DNA from: Neisseria mucosa
Lineage (GTDB): Bacteria > Pseudomonadota > Gammaproteobacteria > Burkholderiales > Neisseriaceae
Length of the DNA: 64,000 nucleotides
Assembly (NCBI RefSeq): GCF_013267835.1
Contig: NZ_CP053939.1
Span: forward strand, 1,240,001 to 1,304,000
Direction of reading: 5' to 3'
The position numbers were made by a program, and so were the translations under genes. Shown piece by piece: positions 36,249 through 45,567 of this stretch (positions are counted from its first letter, which is position 1; the number at the start of each line of letters is the position of its first letter). The notes beneath the pieces are model-generated. The model saw nothing but the letters and a program-made list of their open reading frames with translations, had not been told where the DNA came from and did no database searches.

Positions 36249-37748
36249 GTGAATATTAAAACAAACACATATCTGGCCCTCGCTGTCCTCTCAGCTTCCC
36301 TTCTTTCAGGTTGCGACAAAGTCAGCACCTTTTTTGGCAAAGACGAAAACAAAGAACTCGTCCAACGCATAGAAACCAATACCGATGACGGAAAAGTCGG
36401 CATGTTGTTGCCCGACTTCGCCCAACTGGTGCAAAACGAAGGACAGGCCGTCGTCAATATTCAAGCGACACCGGCAAAACGCACTGCGACACCGGATGAC
36501 GACCACAGCATGGACCTGAGCCAATTCCCCGACAACGATCCATTTTACGAGTTCTTCAAGCGCCTTGTTCCCAATATGCCCGACATGCCGCAAGAAGATA
36601 CCGAAAGCGACGCTTTGAATTTCGGTTCCGGCTTTATTATCAGCAAAGACGGTTATATCCTGACCAATACCCACGTGGTTGCCGGCATGGGCAACATTAA
36701 AGTCCTGCTCAACGACAAACGCGAATACACGGCCAAACTGGTCGGCTCAGACGCCCAATCCGACGTTGCCCTCTTGAAAATCGAGCCGCAAGAAGATTTG
36801 CCGGTTGTCAAAATCGGTAATCCGAAAGATTTGAAACCGGGTGAATGGGTAGCAGCCATCGGCGCGCCTTTCGGCTTTGACAACAGCGTAACTTCAGGCA
36901 TCGTCTCCGCCAAAGGTCGCAGCCTGCCGAATGAAAACTACACGCCGTTCATCCAAACCGACGTTGCCATCAACCCAGGCAACTCTGGTGGCCCGTTATT
37001 CAACCTCCGCGGCCAAGTAGTCGGCATCAACTCGCAAATTTACAGCCGCAGCGGCGGTTTCATGGGCATTTCGTTTGCTATTCCGATTGATGTTGCCATG
37101 AATGTGGCCGATCAATTGAAAGCCAACGGCAAAGTCCAACGCGGTCAATTAGGCGTGGTTATTCAAGAAGTTTCTTATGATTTGGCCAAATCTTTCGGTT
37201 TGGACAAAGCAAGCGGCGCGCTGATTGCCAAAATCATGCCGAACAGCGCAGCGCAACAAGCCGGTTTGCAAGTCGGCGATATTGTCCGCAGCGTAAACGG
37301 AGAAGAAGTCCGCGCCTCCAGCGATTTGCCGGTCATGGTCGGCTCGATTATGCCGGGTAAAGAAGTGACTTTGAGCATTTGGCGCGGTGGCAAACAAACC
37401 GATGTCAAAGTCAAACTTGGCAGTGCAGCCGAGCAAACGGAAACATCGGCCAAAGAGACCGAACACCCGCAACACGATGGCGGCCATGACGGATTTACCG
37501 TTGAAAACGCAGGCCTGACTTTGCAGGTTGAAAACGCAGACGGCAAACAACGCTTGATCGTTCTGCGCGTTAGCGGTGCGGCCGAACGTGCCGGCCTCAA
37601 ACGCGGCGACGAAATCATTGCCGTCAGCCAAATCAGCGTCAATGACGAATCCACTTTCCGTAGCGCATTGGAAAGCTCAGGCAAAAACGTACCGCTTTTG
37701 GTACAACGCGAAGGCAATACTTTGTTCCTCGCGCTAAATCTACAGTAG
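36249..37748 (+). CDS. Do-type periplasmic serine protease (DegP/MucD-like) with lipoprotein signal
   Basis: A 499-residue protease/chaperone for misfolded envelope proteins. It starts with GTG, preceded by AAAGGA. The N-terminus has a lipobox LLSGC (Cys22), so it is predicted to be lipid-anchored, unlike free E. coli DegP. The trypsin-like triad is His142 (TNTHVV), Asp172 (QSDVAL) and Ser246 (GNSGGPL). Two PDZ domains follow at about 290-385 and 410-495. The acidic insert 80-120 resembles the LA loop. It sits alone between two terminators. Confidence 0.92.
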   Translation: MNIKTNTYLALAVLSASLLSGCDKVSTFFGKDENKELVQRIETNTDDGKVGMLLPDFAQLVQNEGQAVVNIQATPAKRTATPDDDHSMDLSQFPDNDPFYEFFKRLVPNMPDMPQEDTESDALNFGSGFIISKDGYILTNTHVVAGMGNIKVLLNDKREYTAKLVGSDAQSDVALLKIEPQEDLPVVKIGNPKDLKPGEWVAAIGAPFGFDNSVTSGIVSAKGRSLPNENYTPFIQTDVAINPGNSGGPLFNLRGQVVGINSQIYSRSGGFMGISFAIPIDVAMNVADQLKANGKVQRGQLGVVIQEVSYDLAKSFGLDKASGALIAKIMPNSAAQQAGLQVGDIVRSVNGEEVRASSDLPVMVGSIMPGKEVTLSIWRGGKQTDVKVKLGSAAEQTETSAKETEHPQHDGGHDGFTVENAGLTLQVENADGKQRLIVLRVSGAAERAGLKRGDEIIAVSQISVNDESTFRSALESSGKNVPLLVQREGNTLFLALNLQ

Positions 37749-37786
37749 TCCGATTTTTCAGACGGCATGATGATATGTTAGATGAT

Positions 37787-37820
37787 AAAATACCCATCTG
37801 TCAGAGGCGGTGGGTATTTT
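37787..37820 (+). terminator. Terminator after the Do-type protease gene
   Basis: AAAATACCCA and TGGGTATTTT form a 10-bp stem with a 14-base loop. It is independent of the DUS copy at about 37757-37768. Confidence 0.75.
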
Positions 37821-37881
37821 GTTATCCGTCTTCCAACTTAGGCCATCTGAAAATATTTTACCGCTTATATACAATATAATT

Positions 37882-39402
37882 ATGCAACTTATTAATTATT
37901 CAAATTCTATTTTATCCATCGTCCCGGCAGCCATTGCGCTCGCCTTGGCCATTGCCACACGCCGTGTATTGCTGTCCTTGGGTGTCGGCATTATCGTCGG
38001 CTCATTCCTGCTGGTAGGCGGTAATCCGCTTGATGCCTTGGTTCACTTGAAAGACATGGCCGTCAGCCTGACTTGGGCGGACGGCGATTGGTCTTTGGGC
38101 AAACCCAAAATCCTGCTCTTCTTAGTGCTTTTGGGGATTTTCACTTCCCTGCTGACGCATTCCGGCAGTAACCAAGCATTTGCCGATTGGGCAAAACAGC
38201 ACATCAAAGGCCGCCGCGGTGCGAAGCTGCTGACTGCCTGCCTGGTATTCGTTACCTTTATTGATGACTATTTCCACAGTCTTGCCGTCGGCGCGATTGC
38301 CCGCCCTGTAACCGACAAATTCAAAGTTTCCCGTGCCAAACTGGCTTACATCCTGGACTCCACTGCCGCACCGATGTGCGTTTTGATGCCGGTATCCAGC
38401 TGGGGCGCATCGATTATTGCTACTTTGGCCGGCCTTTTGGTAACGTACAACATCACAGGCTACACACCGATGGGCGCATTCGTGGCCATGAGCCTGATGA
38501 ATTACTATGCCGTCTTCGCATTGATTATGGTGTTTGTCGTTGCCTGGTTCTCTTTCGATATCGGCTCAATGGCTCGCTTGGAACGCGCCGCTTTAAACGA
38601 AATTCATGATGAAACCGTTGACACCGGCCATCCCAACGGCCACGTATTCGCGCTGATTGTACCGGTTTTGGTACTGATCGCCGCCACGGTTTCCGCCATG
38701 ATTTACACAGGTGCGCAAGCTTCTGAAACCTTCTCTTTGCTCAGCGCATTTGAAAATACCGATGTGAACACTTCCCTCGTGTTCGGCGGCACTTGCGGCG
38801 TATTGGCCGTCATCCTCTGTACCATCGGCACCATCAAAACCAGTGATTACCCCAAAGCCGTTTGGCAGGGCATCATCTCTATGCGCGGTGCCATTATCAT
38901 CTTGATTTTGGCATGGATCATCAGCACCGTTGTCAGCGAAATGCACACCGGCGAATACCTCTCTACCTTGGTGGCAGGCAATATCCACGCAGGCTTCCTG
39001 CCCGTGATTTTATTTCTGCTCGCAGGCGTGATGGCCTTCGCTACCGGTACAAGCTGGGGTACATTCGGCATCATGTTGCCGATTGCCGCCGCCATGGCTG
39101 TCAAAGTCGAACCAGCGCTGATTATCCCCTGCATGTCCGCCGTCATGGCCGGTGCCGTATTTGGCGACCACTGCTCGCCGATTTCCGACACCACCATCCT
39201 CTCTTCTACCGGCGCACACTGTAACCACATCGACCACGTTACCTCGCAATTCCCTTACGCACTGACCGTTGCCGCCTCTGCCGCTATCGGCTACCTGATT
39301 TTAGGCATGACCGGCTCTGCGCCTTTAGGTTTTGTGGTAACCGGTATCGTGATGGTTGTGTTGATTTTCATCTTAAAAGACAAGAACAAAGCAACTGCCT
39401 AA
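37882..39402 (+). CDS. Na+/H+ antiporter, NhaC-type family
   Basis: A 506-residue inner-membrane carrier with about twelve spans. The ATG at 37882 is chosen because the first helix begins shortly after (SIVPAAIALALAIATRRVLLSLGVGI); an upstream GTG would overlap the previous terminator. Family blocks: FIDDYFHSLAVGAIARPVTDK near 125-145, LDSTAAPMCVLMPVSSWGA, and the late GTSWGTFGIMLPIA with FGDHCSPISDTTILSS. The His/Asp residues in the last block are typical of NhaC/YqkI-like antiporters. Odd: no ribosome binding site; a TATAAT ends two bases before the ATG. Confidence 0.87.
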   Translation: MQLINYSNSILSIVPAAIALALAIATRRVLLSLGVGIIVGSFLLVGGNPLDALVHLKDMAVSLTWADGDWSLGKPKILLFLVLLGIFTSLLTHSGSNQAFADWAKQHIKGRRGAKLLTACLVFVTFIDDYFHSLAVGAIARPVTDKFKVSRAKLAYILDSTAAPMCVLMPVSSWGASIIATLAGLLVTYNITGYTPMGAFVAMSLMNYYAVFALIMVFVVAWFSFDIGSMARLERAALNEIHDETVDTGHPNGHVFALIVPVLVLIAATVSAMIYTGAQASETFSLLSAFENTDVNTSLVFGGTCGVLAVILCTIGTIKTSDYPKAVWQGIISMRGAIIILILAWIISTVVSEMHTGEYLSTLVAGNIHAGFLPVILFLLAGVMAFATGTSWGTFGIMLPIAAAMAVKVEPALIIPCMSAVMAGAVFGDHCSPISDTTILSSTGAHCNHIDHVTSQFPYALTVAASAAIGYLILGMTGSAPLGFVVTGIVMVVLIFILKDKNKATA

Positions 39403-39413
39403 TTCAAAACCAA

Positions 39414-39460
39414 TATTCAGACGGCCTGAGATATTCCGAAACACTCAGGCCGTCTGAATA
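39414..39460. terminator. Extended DUS hairpin between the antiporter gene and nagZ
   Basis: TATTCAGACGGCCTGAG and its exact inverse give a 17-bp perfect stem with a 13-base loop, the longest DUS-based stem in the window. Confidence 0.8.
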
Positions 39461-39498
39461 TTGCAATTACCCATATATCCATTATTCAGGACAAAACA

Positions 39499-40584
39499 AT
39501 GAATACGCCCCATCTTCCACGCGGCCCCGTCATGGCCGACGTCGCCGCCTACCATCTGACCGAAGAAGAAAAACAACGTCTGCTCGACCCTGCCGTCGGT
39601 GGCGTTATTTTGTTCCGCCGCAACTTTGAAAACGTCTCCCAGCTCAAAGCTTTGGTTCAAGAAATCAAAGCCGTCCGCACCCCTGAACTCATCATCGCCG
39701 TCGACCACGAAGGCGGACGGGTTCAACGTTTTATTGACGGCTTCACCCGCCTGCCGGCCATGAACGTATTGGGCGAAATTTGGGACAACGAAGGCCAAGA
39801 AGCCGCCTGCGCCCAAGCAGAACAAGTCGGCTGGGTTTTGGCAACCGAACTCTCCGCCTGCGGTATCGACCTATCCTTCACGCCTGTATTGGATTTGGAC
39901 TGGGGTCAATGCGCCGTTATCGGCAACCGCAGTTTCCACCGCGACGCCAACATCGTGACCCAGCTTGCCCTTGCCTTACAAAAAGGCCTGAACAAAGGCG
40001 GCATGAAATCTTGCGGTAAACACTTCCCCGGCCACGGCTTTGTCGAAGGTGACAGCCATCACGTTCTGCCTTGCGACGAACGCAGCCGCGAAGCGCTCGA
40101 AGCCGCCGACCTTATCCCCTTCCGCGCACTGAGCCAGGCAGGCATGGCCGCAGTCATGCCTGCCCACGTTGTATACCCGCAAATTGACAGCCAACCTGCC
40201 GGCTTCTCCGAAAAATGGCTGAAACAAATCCTGCGCCAAGAAATCGGATTTAACGGCGTTATCTTTTCAGACGACCTGACCATGGAAGGCGCATGCGGTG
40301 TCGGCGGTATTAAAGAACGCGCGCGACTTTCTTTTGAAGCAGGCTGCGATATTGTACTGGTGTGCAACCGTCCGGACTTGGTCGATGAATTGCGAGACGG
40401 TTTTCACTCGCCGGCAAACGCCGACTTGGCCGCACGTTGGCAATACATGGCCAACACATTGACCGTACAAGAAGCTGCCGACATCATGGCAACCGAAGCA
40501 TTCCAAGCCGCCCAACAGGCGACCGCCAAACTGGCAACGCCCAAAGACATCGCAGGCGGTGTCAAAGTCGGCGAAGCATTCTGA
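39499..40584 (+). CDS. nagZ: Beta-N-acetylhexosaminidase NagZ
   Basis: A 361-residue cytoplasmic GH3 hydrolase that removes GlcNAc from anhydro-muropeptides during cell-wall recycling. The substrate loop GKHFPGHGFVEGDSHHVLP is at residues 173-191, with the acid/base His on this loop, and the nucleophile lies in FSDDLTMEGA (Asp258/259). VDHEGGRVQRF near 69-79 is the other hallmark. Length is normal for the Gram-negative single-domain form. Confidence 0.95.
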   Translation: MNTPHLPRGPVMADVAAYHLTEEEKQRLLDPAVGGVILFRRNFENVSQLKALVQEIKAVRTPELIIAVDHEGGRVQRFIDGFTRLPAMNVLGEIWDNEGQEAACAQAEQVGWVLATELSACGIDLSFTPVLDLDWGQCAVIGNRSFHRDANIVTQLALALQKGLNKGGMKSCGKHFPGHGFVEGDSHHVLPCDERSREALEAADLIPFRALSQAGMAAVMPAHVVYPQIDSQPAGFSEKWLKQILRQEIGFNGVIFSDDLTMEGACGVGGIKERARLSFEAGCDIVLVCNRPDLVDELRDGFHSPANADLAARWQYMANTLTVQEAADIMATEAFQAAQQATAKLATPKDIAGGVKVGEAF

Positions 40585-40615
40585 TTCAAGTCTGTCTGAA
40601 ACATTGACGGCAAAT

Positions 40616-40649
40616 AAAAAAGGAAGACTTGAAAAAGTCTTCCTTTTTT
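40616..40649. terminator. Bidirectional terminator between nagZ and the permease gene
   Basis: AAAAAAGGAAGACTT and AAGTCTTCCTTTTTT form a perfect 15-bp stem with a four-base loop. It serves both convergent genes and is unrelated to the DUS. Confidence 0.92.
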
Positions 40650-40661
40650 GATTCAAACCGA

Positions 40662-41408
40662 TTAACGGTGTTGCGGATTGTAACGGCTTTCCAATCGCAG
40701 GAATACCCAACCCAAAACGCTTGTCAGCACCAAATAAATCAGCGCAATCGTATAAAGCGGTTCTTCATAGACAGAATAGCGGCCGGTAATCGTGCTTTGT
40801 ACATAAGCCAACTCAGCCACGCCGATGACGGACAACAATGAGCTGTCTTTCAACAAAGTAATAAATTCACTGGCCAGTGGCGGCAACATACGGCGCAACG
40901 CTTGAGGCAAAATCACATAACGCATTGCCTGAGTATAGGTCAGACCCAAAGAACGTGCAGCTTCCATTTGGCCTTTATCAATTGATTGAATACCGGCACG
41001 GAAAATTTCACAAATATACGCACCCGAGTTCGCAACCAAAGCCAAAGAGCCGGCAATTAGCGCGCCATAAGAACGGCGCAGATCAACAGCTGCTTCGCCG
41101 CTAATCAGCACACCGTCGGCCGGGTGAACGAAAAATGGGAACCAAACATAAGCCCAAATCACAATTTGTACAAACAATGGCGTACCGCGGAACAGCGTCA
41201 CATACCAAAAAGAAATCTTACGCAATACCCAAGCCAAAGCACGCATCGGTGCACCGGCTTTTTCCGGATTGATCAAACGCGCCAATGCCAGCAGCAAACC
41301 CAAAACCGAGCCGCCTGCCGTTGCAACCACCGTCAGTCCCAGGGTCGTCAACACACCGTATAAAAACATCCAGCGGTATTCATAAATAATATCAAAACGA
41401 AAATCCAT
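40662..41408 (-). CDS. Polar amino-acid ABC transporter permease (HisM/GlnP family)
   Basis: A 248-residue permease. The ATG at 41406-41408 is preferred since GGAAG lies eight bases upstream; the longer version adds six residues. About five membrane spans, with GVLTTLGLTVVATAGGSVLGLLLAL at the N-terminus, FRGTPLFVQI, and the EAA loop EAARSLGLTYTQAMRYVILPQALRRMLPPL that docks the ATPase. No ATP-binding or substrate-binding gene is adjacent, so its partners are elsewhere. The insert FPFFVHPADGVLISGEAAVDLRRS between the spans is longer than in HisM. Substrate unknown. Confidence 0.87.
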   Translation of the reverse strand: MDFRFDIIYEYRWMFLYGVLTTLGLTVVATAGGSVLGLLLALARLINPEKAGAPMRALAWVLRKISFWYVTLFRGTPLFVQIVIWAYVWFPFFVHPADGVLISGEAAVDLRRSYGALIAGSLALVANSGAYICEIFRAGIQSIDKGQMEAARSLGLTYTQAMRYVILPQALRRMLPPLASEFITLLKDSSLLSVIGVAELAYVQSTITGRYSVYEEPLYTIALIYLVLTSVLGWVFLRLESRYNPQHR

Positions 41409-41426
41409 AAATCTTCCGTCGGTCAA

Positions 41427-41673
41427 AATCGGTAACTAATCCGAATATTTTTTAAAATGAAGCTTGATATTTTACAAGAAAATACATTGCTTGAACGGTT
41501 TTTTGTTAAATTATTCCGCCCAACCCTGCTTTTTTTACATTTCCAATGAATTGCAGCCCCTTTTCGCCTTTGCCCATCTAGGACATTTTCCGTATAAAAA
41601 ACAAAGCGCAAACCCGAGACAAAATTGACCGAAACGCAAAAACAGCGGATAATCCGCCCATTCTTCAAACATC
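41427..41673 (-). promoter_or_regulatory. Upstream region of the permease gene with candidate promoter
   Basis: On the minus strand GTTCAA (41491-41496) and TAAAAT (41469-41474) are 16 bases apart, about 60 bases before the permease ATG. The remaining AT-rich sequence contains no gene; small ORFs are without ribosome sites. Confidence 0.4.
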
Positions 41674-41714
41674 TTTCAGACGGCCTTCTCTCTTCCCTTA
41701 AAGGCCGTCTGAAA
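41674..41714. terminator. DUS inverted repeat upstream of trhP
   Basis: TTTCAGACGGCCTT and AAGGCCGTCTGAAA, 13 bases apart, ending 21 bases before the trhP ATG. The position inside the likely leader suggests it lies in the 5' UTR. Confidence 0.55.
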
Positions 41715-41735
41715 ACATTTTAAAAAGCATAAAAC

Positions 41736-43091
41736 ATGAAAGCACCCGAACTCTTATTACCGGCAGGCGGCCTCGAACGCATGCGTGCCGCCTACGATTA
41801 CGGCGCAGATGCCGTTTACGCTGGCAGCCCGCGTTACTCCCTGCGCGCCCGCAACAACGAATTTGCCAAACTCGACGTTCTCGAGCAAGGCATTAAAGAA
41901 GCGCACGAGCGCAACAAAAAATTCTTCCTGACCGTCAACACGCTGCCGCACAACTCCAAGCTCAAAACCTTCGTTTCCGATATGGAACCCTTGATTGCCA
42001 TGAAACCCGACGCGCTGATTATGGCGGATCCGGGTTTGATCATGACCGTGCGCGAAAAATGGCCGGAAATGCCGATTCACCTGTCCGTTCAGGCAAACAC
42101 CACCAACTACTGGGGCGTGAAATTCTGGCAAAACATCGGTGTCGAACGCATTATTCTGTCGCGTGAATTGAGCATGGAAGAAATCGCCGAAATCCGCCAA
42201 GAATGCCCCGACATCGAACTCGAAGTCTTCATTCACGGCGCATTGTGTATCGCCTACTCCGGCCGCTGTCTGCTCTCCGGCTACTTCAACCACCGCGACC
42301 CCAACCAAGGCACCTGCACCAACTCTTGCCGTTGGGACTACAAGGTCCACAACGCCGTCGAAAGCGACGCGGGCGATGCCCAGCTTCTGCAAGGTTTCAA
42401 CTTTGAAAAAGCCCAAGAAGAAGCCAACCAAAACTTCGAAGGCATCAACGGTCAAAAACGCCATCCCTACGCCGACAAAGTTTTCCTGATTGAAGAGTCC
42501 AACCGCCCGGGCGAAATGATGCCGATTATGGAAGACGAACACGGCACCTACATCATGAACTCCAAAGACCTTCGCGGCATCGAAGTGGTTGAGAAACTGG
42601 CCAAAATCGGCGTGGACAGCCTCAAAGTCGAAGGCCGTACCAAATCGCTCTATTATGTTGCACGCGTGGCCCAGTCCTACCGCAAAGCGATTGACGATGC
42701 CGTTGCAGGCCGTCCGTTTGATTACAGCCTGTTGAGCGAACTCGAAGGCCTTGCCAACCGCGGCTACACCAGCGGCTTCCTCGAGCGCCACCAAACTCAG
42801 GATTACCAAAACTACCTGACCGGCCACTCCATCGCCAAACAAAGCCAATATGTCGGCCACGTTACCGAAATCGATGAAAACGGCTGGGCGACCATCGAAG
42901 TTAAAAACCGCTTTGCAGTCGGCGATTCACTCGAAATCATCCACCCGAGCGGCAACCAAACCATCAAATTGGAACAAATGACCCGCAAAGGCCAGCCTGT
43001 CGATGTTGCCCCAGGCAACGGCATTCAGGTCAAAATCCCCAATATGCAGGGCAAAGAAAAAGCTTTGGTTGCGCGGATTATGAATCCTTAA
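41736..43091 (+). CDS. trhP: Peptidase U32 family protein TrhP (YegQ-like), tRNA uridine-34 hydroxylation
   Basis: A 451-residue U32-family protein. Length and layout match E. coli YegQ/TrhP, which makes 5-hydroxyuridine at tRNA position 34 from prephenate. Blocks: ELLLPAGGLERMRAAYDYGADAVYAG, the cysteine-rich EVFIHGALCIAYSGRCLLSGYFNHRDPNQGTCTNSCRWDY (residues about 166-205) that would hold an iron-sulfur cluster, and GIEVVEKLAKIGVDSLKVEGRTKS. The C-terminal beta domain is present. The old label collagenase-like protease is probably wrong for this subgroup. Confidence 0.87.
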   Translation: MKAPELLLPAGGLERMRAAYDYGADAVYAGSPRYSLRARNNEFAKLDVLEQGIKEAHERNKKFFLTVNTLPHNSKLKTFVSDMEPLIAMKPDALIMADPGLIMTVREKWPEMPIHLSVQANTTNYWGVKFWQNIGVERIILSRELSMEEIAEIRQECPDIELEVFIHGALCIAYSGRCLLSGYFNHRDPNQGTCTNSCRWDYKVHNAVESDAGDAQLLQGFNFEKAQEEANQNFEGINGQKRHPYADKVFLIEESNRPGEMMPIMEDEHGTYIMNSKDLRGIEVVEKLAKIGVDSLKVEGRTKSLYYVARVAQSYRKAIDDAVAGRPFDYSLLSELEGLANRGYTSGFLERHQTQDYQNYLTGHSIAKQSQYVGHVTEIDENGWATIEVKNRFAVGDSLEIIHPSGNQTIKLEQMTRKGQPVDVAPGNGIQVKIPNMQGKEKALVARIMNP

Positions 43092-43104
43092 GCATCAACC
43101 AAAC

Positions 43105-43135
43105 AAAGGCCGTCTGAAAGTTTCAGACGGCCTTT
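43105..43135. terminator. DUS hairpin between convergent trhP and hemC
   Basis: AAAGGCCGTCTGAAA directly abuts its inverse, with T run behind, 14 bases after the trhP stop. Confidence 0.85.
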
Positions 43136-43153
43136 TAAATGATCTATGCTGTT

Positions 43154-44089
43154 TTAAGCTTGTTCTTGCAATACGGCGGCGATCAATTCTTCCGCACCAT
43201 CATCTGCCAGTTTCTTGGCGACAGCGCGACCCAAGGCATCGGCGTATTCGGCAGGTGCTTGCGCGTCCGCCTGCAAGATTACCGAGCCGTCGGGATGGCC
43301 GACCAAGCCGCGCAAGGTCAGCAAGCCGTTTTCTTCAGTGCAATATGCGGCCAGCGGCACTTGGCAGCTTCCGCCCAAAGCACGCGCCAATGCGCGTTCG
43401 GCCGTCACGCAGGCGTGTGTGGTATCGTGGTTCAGCGGCTTCAAGACTTCGTACAAATCTTCGCGATGCGCTGCAATTTCGATACCCAATGCGCCTTGTC
43501 CGGCGGCAGGCAGGCTGTCGGATTCCGACAAAATCATGCGGATGCGTTCGTCCAATTCCAGACGCTGCAAACCGGCGGCGGCCAAGATAATCGCGTCGTA
43601 TTCGCCGTTATCGAGTTTGGACAACCGGGTTTGCACATTGCCGCGCAAAGGTTTGATGACCAAATGCGGATAGCGCGCGCGCAACTGGGCTTCGCGGCGC
43701 AGGCTGGATGTGCCGACGACGGCGCCTTTGGGCATTTCTTCCAAACGCGCGTATTGGTTGGACACAAACGCGTCAAACGGATTGGCGCGTTCGCCAATGG
43801 CTGCAAGCGCGAAACCTTCAGGCAAATCCATCGGTACGTCTTTAATCGAATGCACGGCCAAATCAGCCCGGCCGTCATACAAAGCCTGTTCCAACTCTTT
43901 GACAAACAAGCCTTTACCGCCGACCTTTGACAAAGTTCTATCCAAAATCTGGTCGCCGCGCGTGGTCATGCCCAAAATCTCGACTTCGCAATCGGGATAC
44001 AGGGCTTTCAGACGGCCTTGGATGTGTTTTGCCTGCCACATGGCAAGCAGGCTTTCGCGACTGGCGATAACGAGTTTTTTCGGGTTCAT
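43154..44089 (-). CDS. hemC: Porphobilinogen deaminase (hydroxymethylbilane synthase)
   Basis: A 311-residue enzyme that joins four porphobilinogens. The ATG at 44087-44089 gives the usual N-terminus [20 protein letters not shown]; a longer frame adds 14 unlikely residues. Visible blocks are [31 protein letters not shown] with the catalytic Asp in [20 protein letters not shown], and [13 protein letters not shown] whose Cys binds the dipyrromethane cofactor. An in-frame DUS lies near 44008. Confidence 0.95.
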   Translation of the reverse strand: MNPKKLVIASRESLLAMWQAKHIQGRLKALYPDCEVEILGMTTRGDQILDRTLSKVGGKGLFVKELEQALYDGRADLAVHSIKDVPMDLPEGFALAAIGERANPFDAFVSNQYARLEEMPKGAVVGTSSLRREAQLRARYPHLVIKPLRGNVQTRLSKLDNGEYDAIILAAAGLQRLELDERIRMILSESDSLPAAGQGALGIEIAAHREDLYEVLKPLNHDTTHACVTAERALARALGGSCQVPLAAYCTEENGLLTLRGLVGHPDGSVILQADAQAPAEYADALGRAVAKKLADDGAEELIAAVLQEQA

Positions 44090-44207
44090 AATGGTTGCCT
44101 GAAAGATGGAAAACGGCATGAAGTCTATCATATTTTGGGCGGTTTTTCAGACGGCATGGGGGTGAATATGTTATATTTACACCTAAAAACCAAATTTTCC
44201 GGACAAC

Positions 44208-44723
44208 ATGAAACGCGCCAAAAAATATCCTTTTTTATCCTTACAGCGGCAACGTTTTCATCTGAACTTTGAAAACGCCTCTTCCGCCGTTGACCTTCCG
44301 AGCGAACGTAATTTTTACCGCTGGGCATGGTCTGCCTTGAAAAACGAATACCGCCGCGCAGACATCAGCCTGATTCTTCTGGACGAAGAAGAAGCCCGCG
44401 CCTACAACCGCGACTACCGCGGCAAAGATTACGCCACCAATGTATTGAGTTTCGCGCTCAACGAAGGCGAAATCCTGCCCGACCAGTTTTCAGACGGCCT
44501 GTATGGCGATTTGGTGATTTGTCCGCAAGTGGTTTTGAAAGAAGCCAGCGAACAAGGCAAAACACCCGAGCAGCATTTTGCCCACCTGACCATACACGGC
44601 ACTTTACACCTGATGGGCTACGACCACATCGAAGACGATGAAGCCGAAATAATGGAAGCCGAAGAAATCCGCCTGATGCTGGCGGCAGGTTTCCCCAACC
44701 CCTACCAAGAGGACGAATATTAA
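44208..44723 (+). CDS. ybeY: Endoribonuclease YbeY, rRNA maturation factor
   Basis: A 171-residue zinc-dependent RNase required for 16S 3'-end maturation and 70S quality control. The metal site is HLTIHGTLHLMGYDH (H-x3-H-x5-H) near residues 126-140, preceded by YATNVLSFALNEGE and GDLVIC. About 20 residues of basic N-terminal extension (MKRAKKYPFLSLQRQRF) precede the core. It stops one base before the corC ATG, so translation is coupled. An in-frame DUS lies near 44489. Confidence 0.95.
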   Translation: MKRAKKYPFLSLQRQRFHLNFENASSAVDLPSERNFYRWAWSALKNEYRRADISLILLDEEEARAYNRDYRGKDYATNVLSFALNEGEILPDQFSDGLYGDLVICPQVVLKEASEQGKTPEQHFAHLTIHGTLHLMGYDHIEDDEAEIMEAEEIRLMLAAGFPNPYQEDEY

Positions 44724-44724
44724 A

Positions 44725-45567
44725 ATGGACGGTACGCAGTCGAAACCCAAGTTTTTCGAACGCCTGATCTCCCGACTTGCCGGCGAGCCAGACTCCGCCG
44801 AAGACGTATTGACCCTGTTGCGCCAAGCGCACGAACAGGAAGTTTTTGATGCCGACACACTGACCCGGCTGGAAAAAGTATTGGACTTTGCCGAACTGGA
44901 AGTGCGTGATGCCATGATTACGCGCAGCCGCATGAACGTATTGAAAGAAAACGACAGCATCGAGCGCATCACGGCCTACATCATCGAAACCGCCCATTCG
45001 CGTTTCCCCGTCATCGGCGAAGACAAAGACGAAGTTTTGGGCATTTTGCACGCCAAAGACCTGCTCAAATATATGTTCAACCCCGAGCAGTTCCACCTTA
45101 AATCCGTCTTGCGCCCTGCCGTTTTCGTTCCCGAAGGCAAATCACTGGCCTCCCTTTTAAAAGAATTCCGCGAACAACGCAACCACATGGCGATTGTCAT
45201 TGATGAATACGGCGGCACATCCGGCCTGGTAACCTTTGAAGACATCATCGAGCAAATCGTCGGCGACATCGAAGACGAGTTTGACGAAGACGACAGTGCC
45301 GACAATATCCACGCCGTTTCTTCCGAACGCTGGCGCATCCACGCCGCAACCGAAATCGAAGACATCAACGCCTTTTTCGGTACGGAATACAGCAGCGAAG
45401 AAGCCGACACCATCGGCGGCCTGGTCATTCAAGAATTGGGGCACCTGCCCGTACGCGGCGAAAAAGTCATCATCGGCAACCTGCAATTTACCGTCGCACG
45501 CGCCGACAACCGCCGTCTGCACACCCTGATGGCCACACGAATTAAAGAAAACACGGATAAACCATGA
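44725..45567 (+). CDS. corC: CorC/HlyC family CBS-domain protein
   Basis: A 280-residue cytoplasmic protein. Two CBS domains (about 65-195) with VRDAMITRSRMNVLKENDSIERI and HMAIVIDEYGGTSGLVTFEDIIEQIVGDIEDEFDED are followed by a CorC_HlyC transporter-associated domain (about 205-275). E. coli CorC/YbeX supports magnesium handling and, in newer work, ribosome-related functions in concert with YbeY. The last bases overlap the metN start as ATGA, an unusual link between a housekeeping pair and a transport operon. Confidence 0.93.
   Translation: MDGTQSKPKFFERLISRLAGEPDSAEDVLTLLRQAHEQEVFDADTLTRLEKVLDFAELEVRDAMITRSRMNVLKENDSIERITAYIIETAHSRFPVIGEDKDEVLGILHAKDLLKYMFNPEQFHLKSVLRPAVFVPEGKSLASLLKEFREQRNHMAIVIDEYGGTSGLVTFEDIIEQIVGDIEDEFDEDDSADNIHAVSSERWRIHAATEIEDINAFFGTEYSSEEADTIGGLVIQELGHLPVRGEKVIIGNLQFTVARADNRRLHTLMATRIKENTDKP

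Noticed and set aside
41757..42860. 367-codon antisense ORF within trhP, and a similar 284-codon ORF opposite rpoH (33756-34610)
   Set aside because: Both are shadows caused by GCC/GGC-rich codons of the sense genes; products resemble no family.
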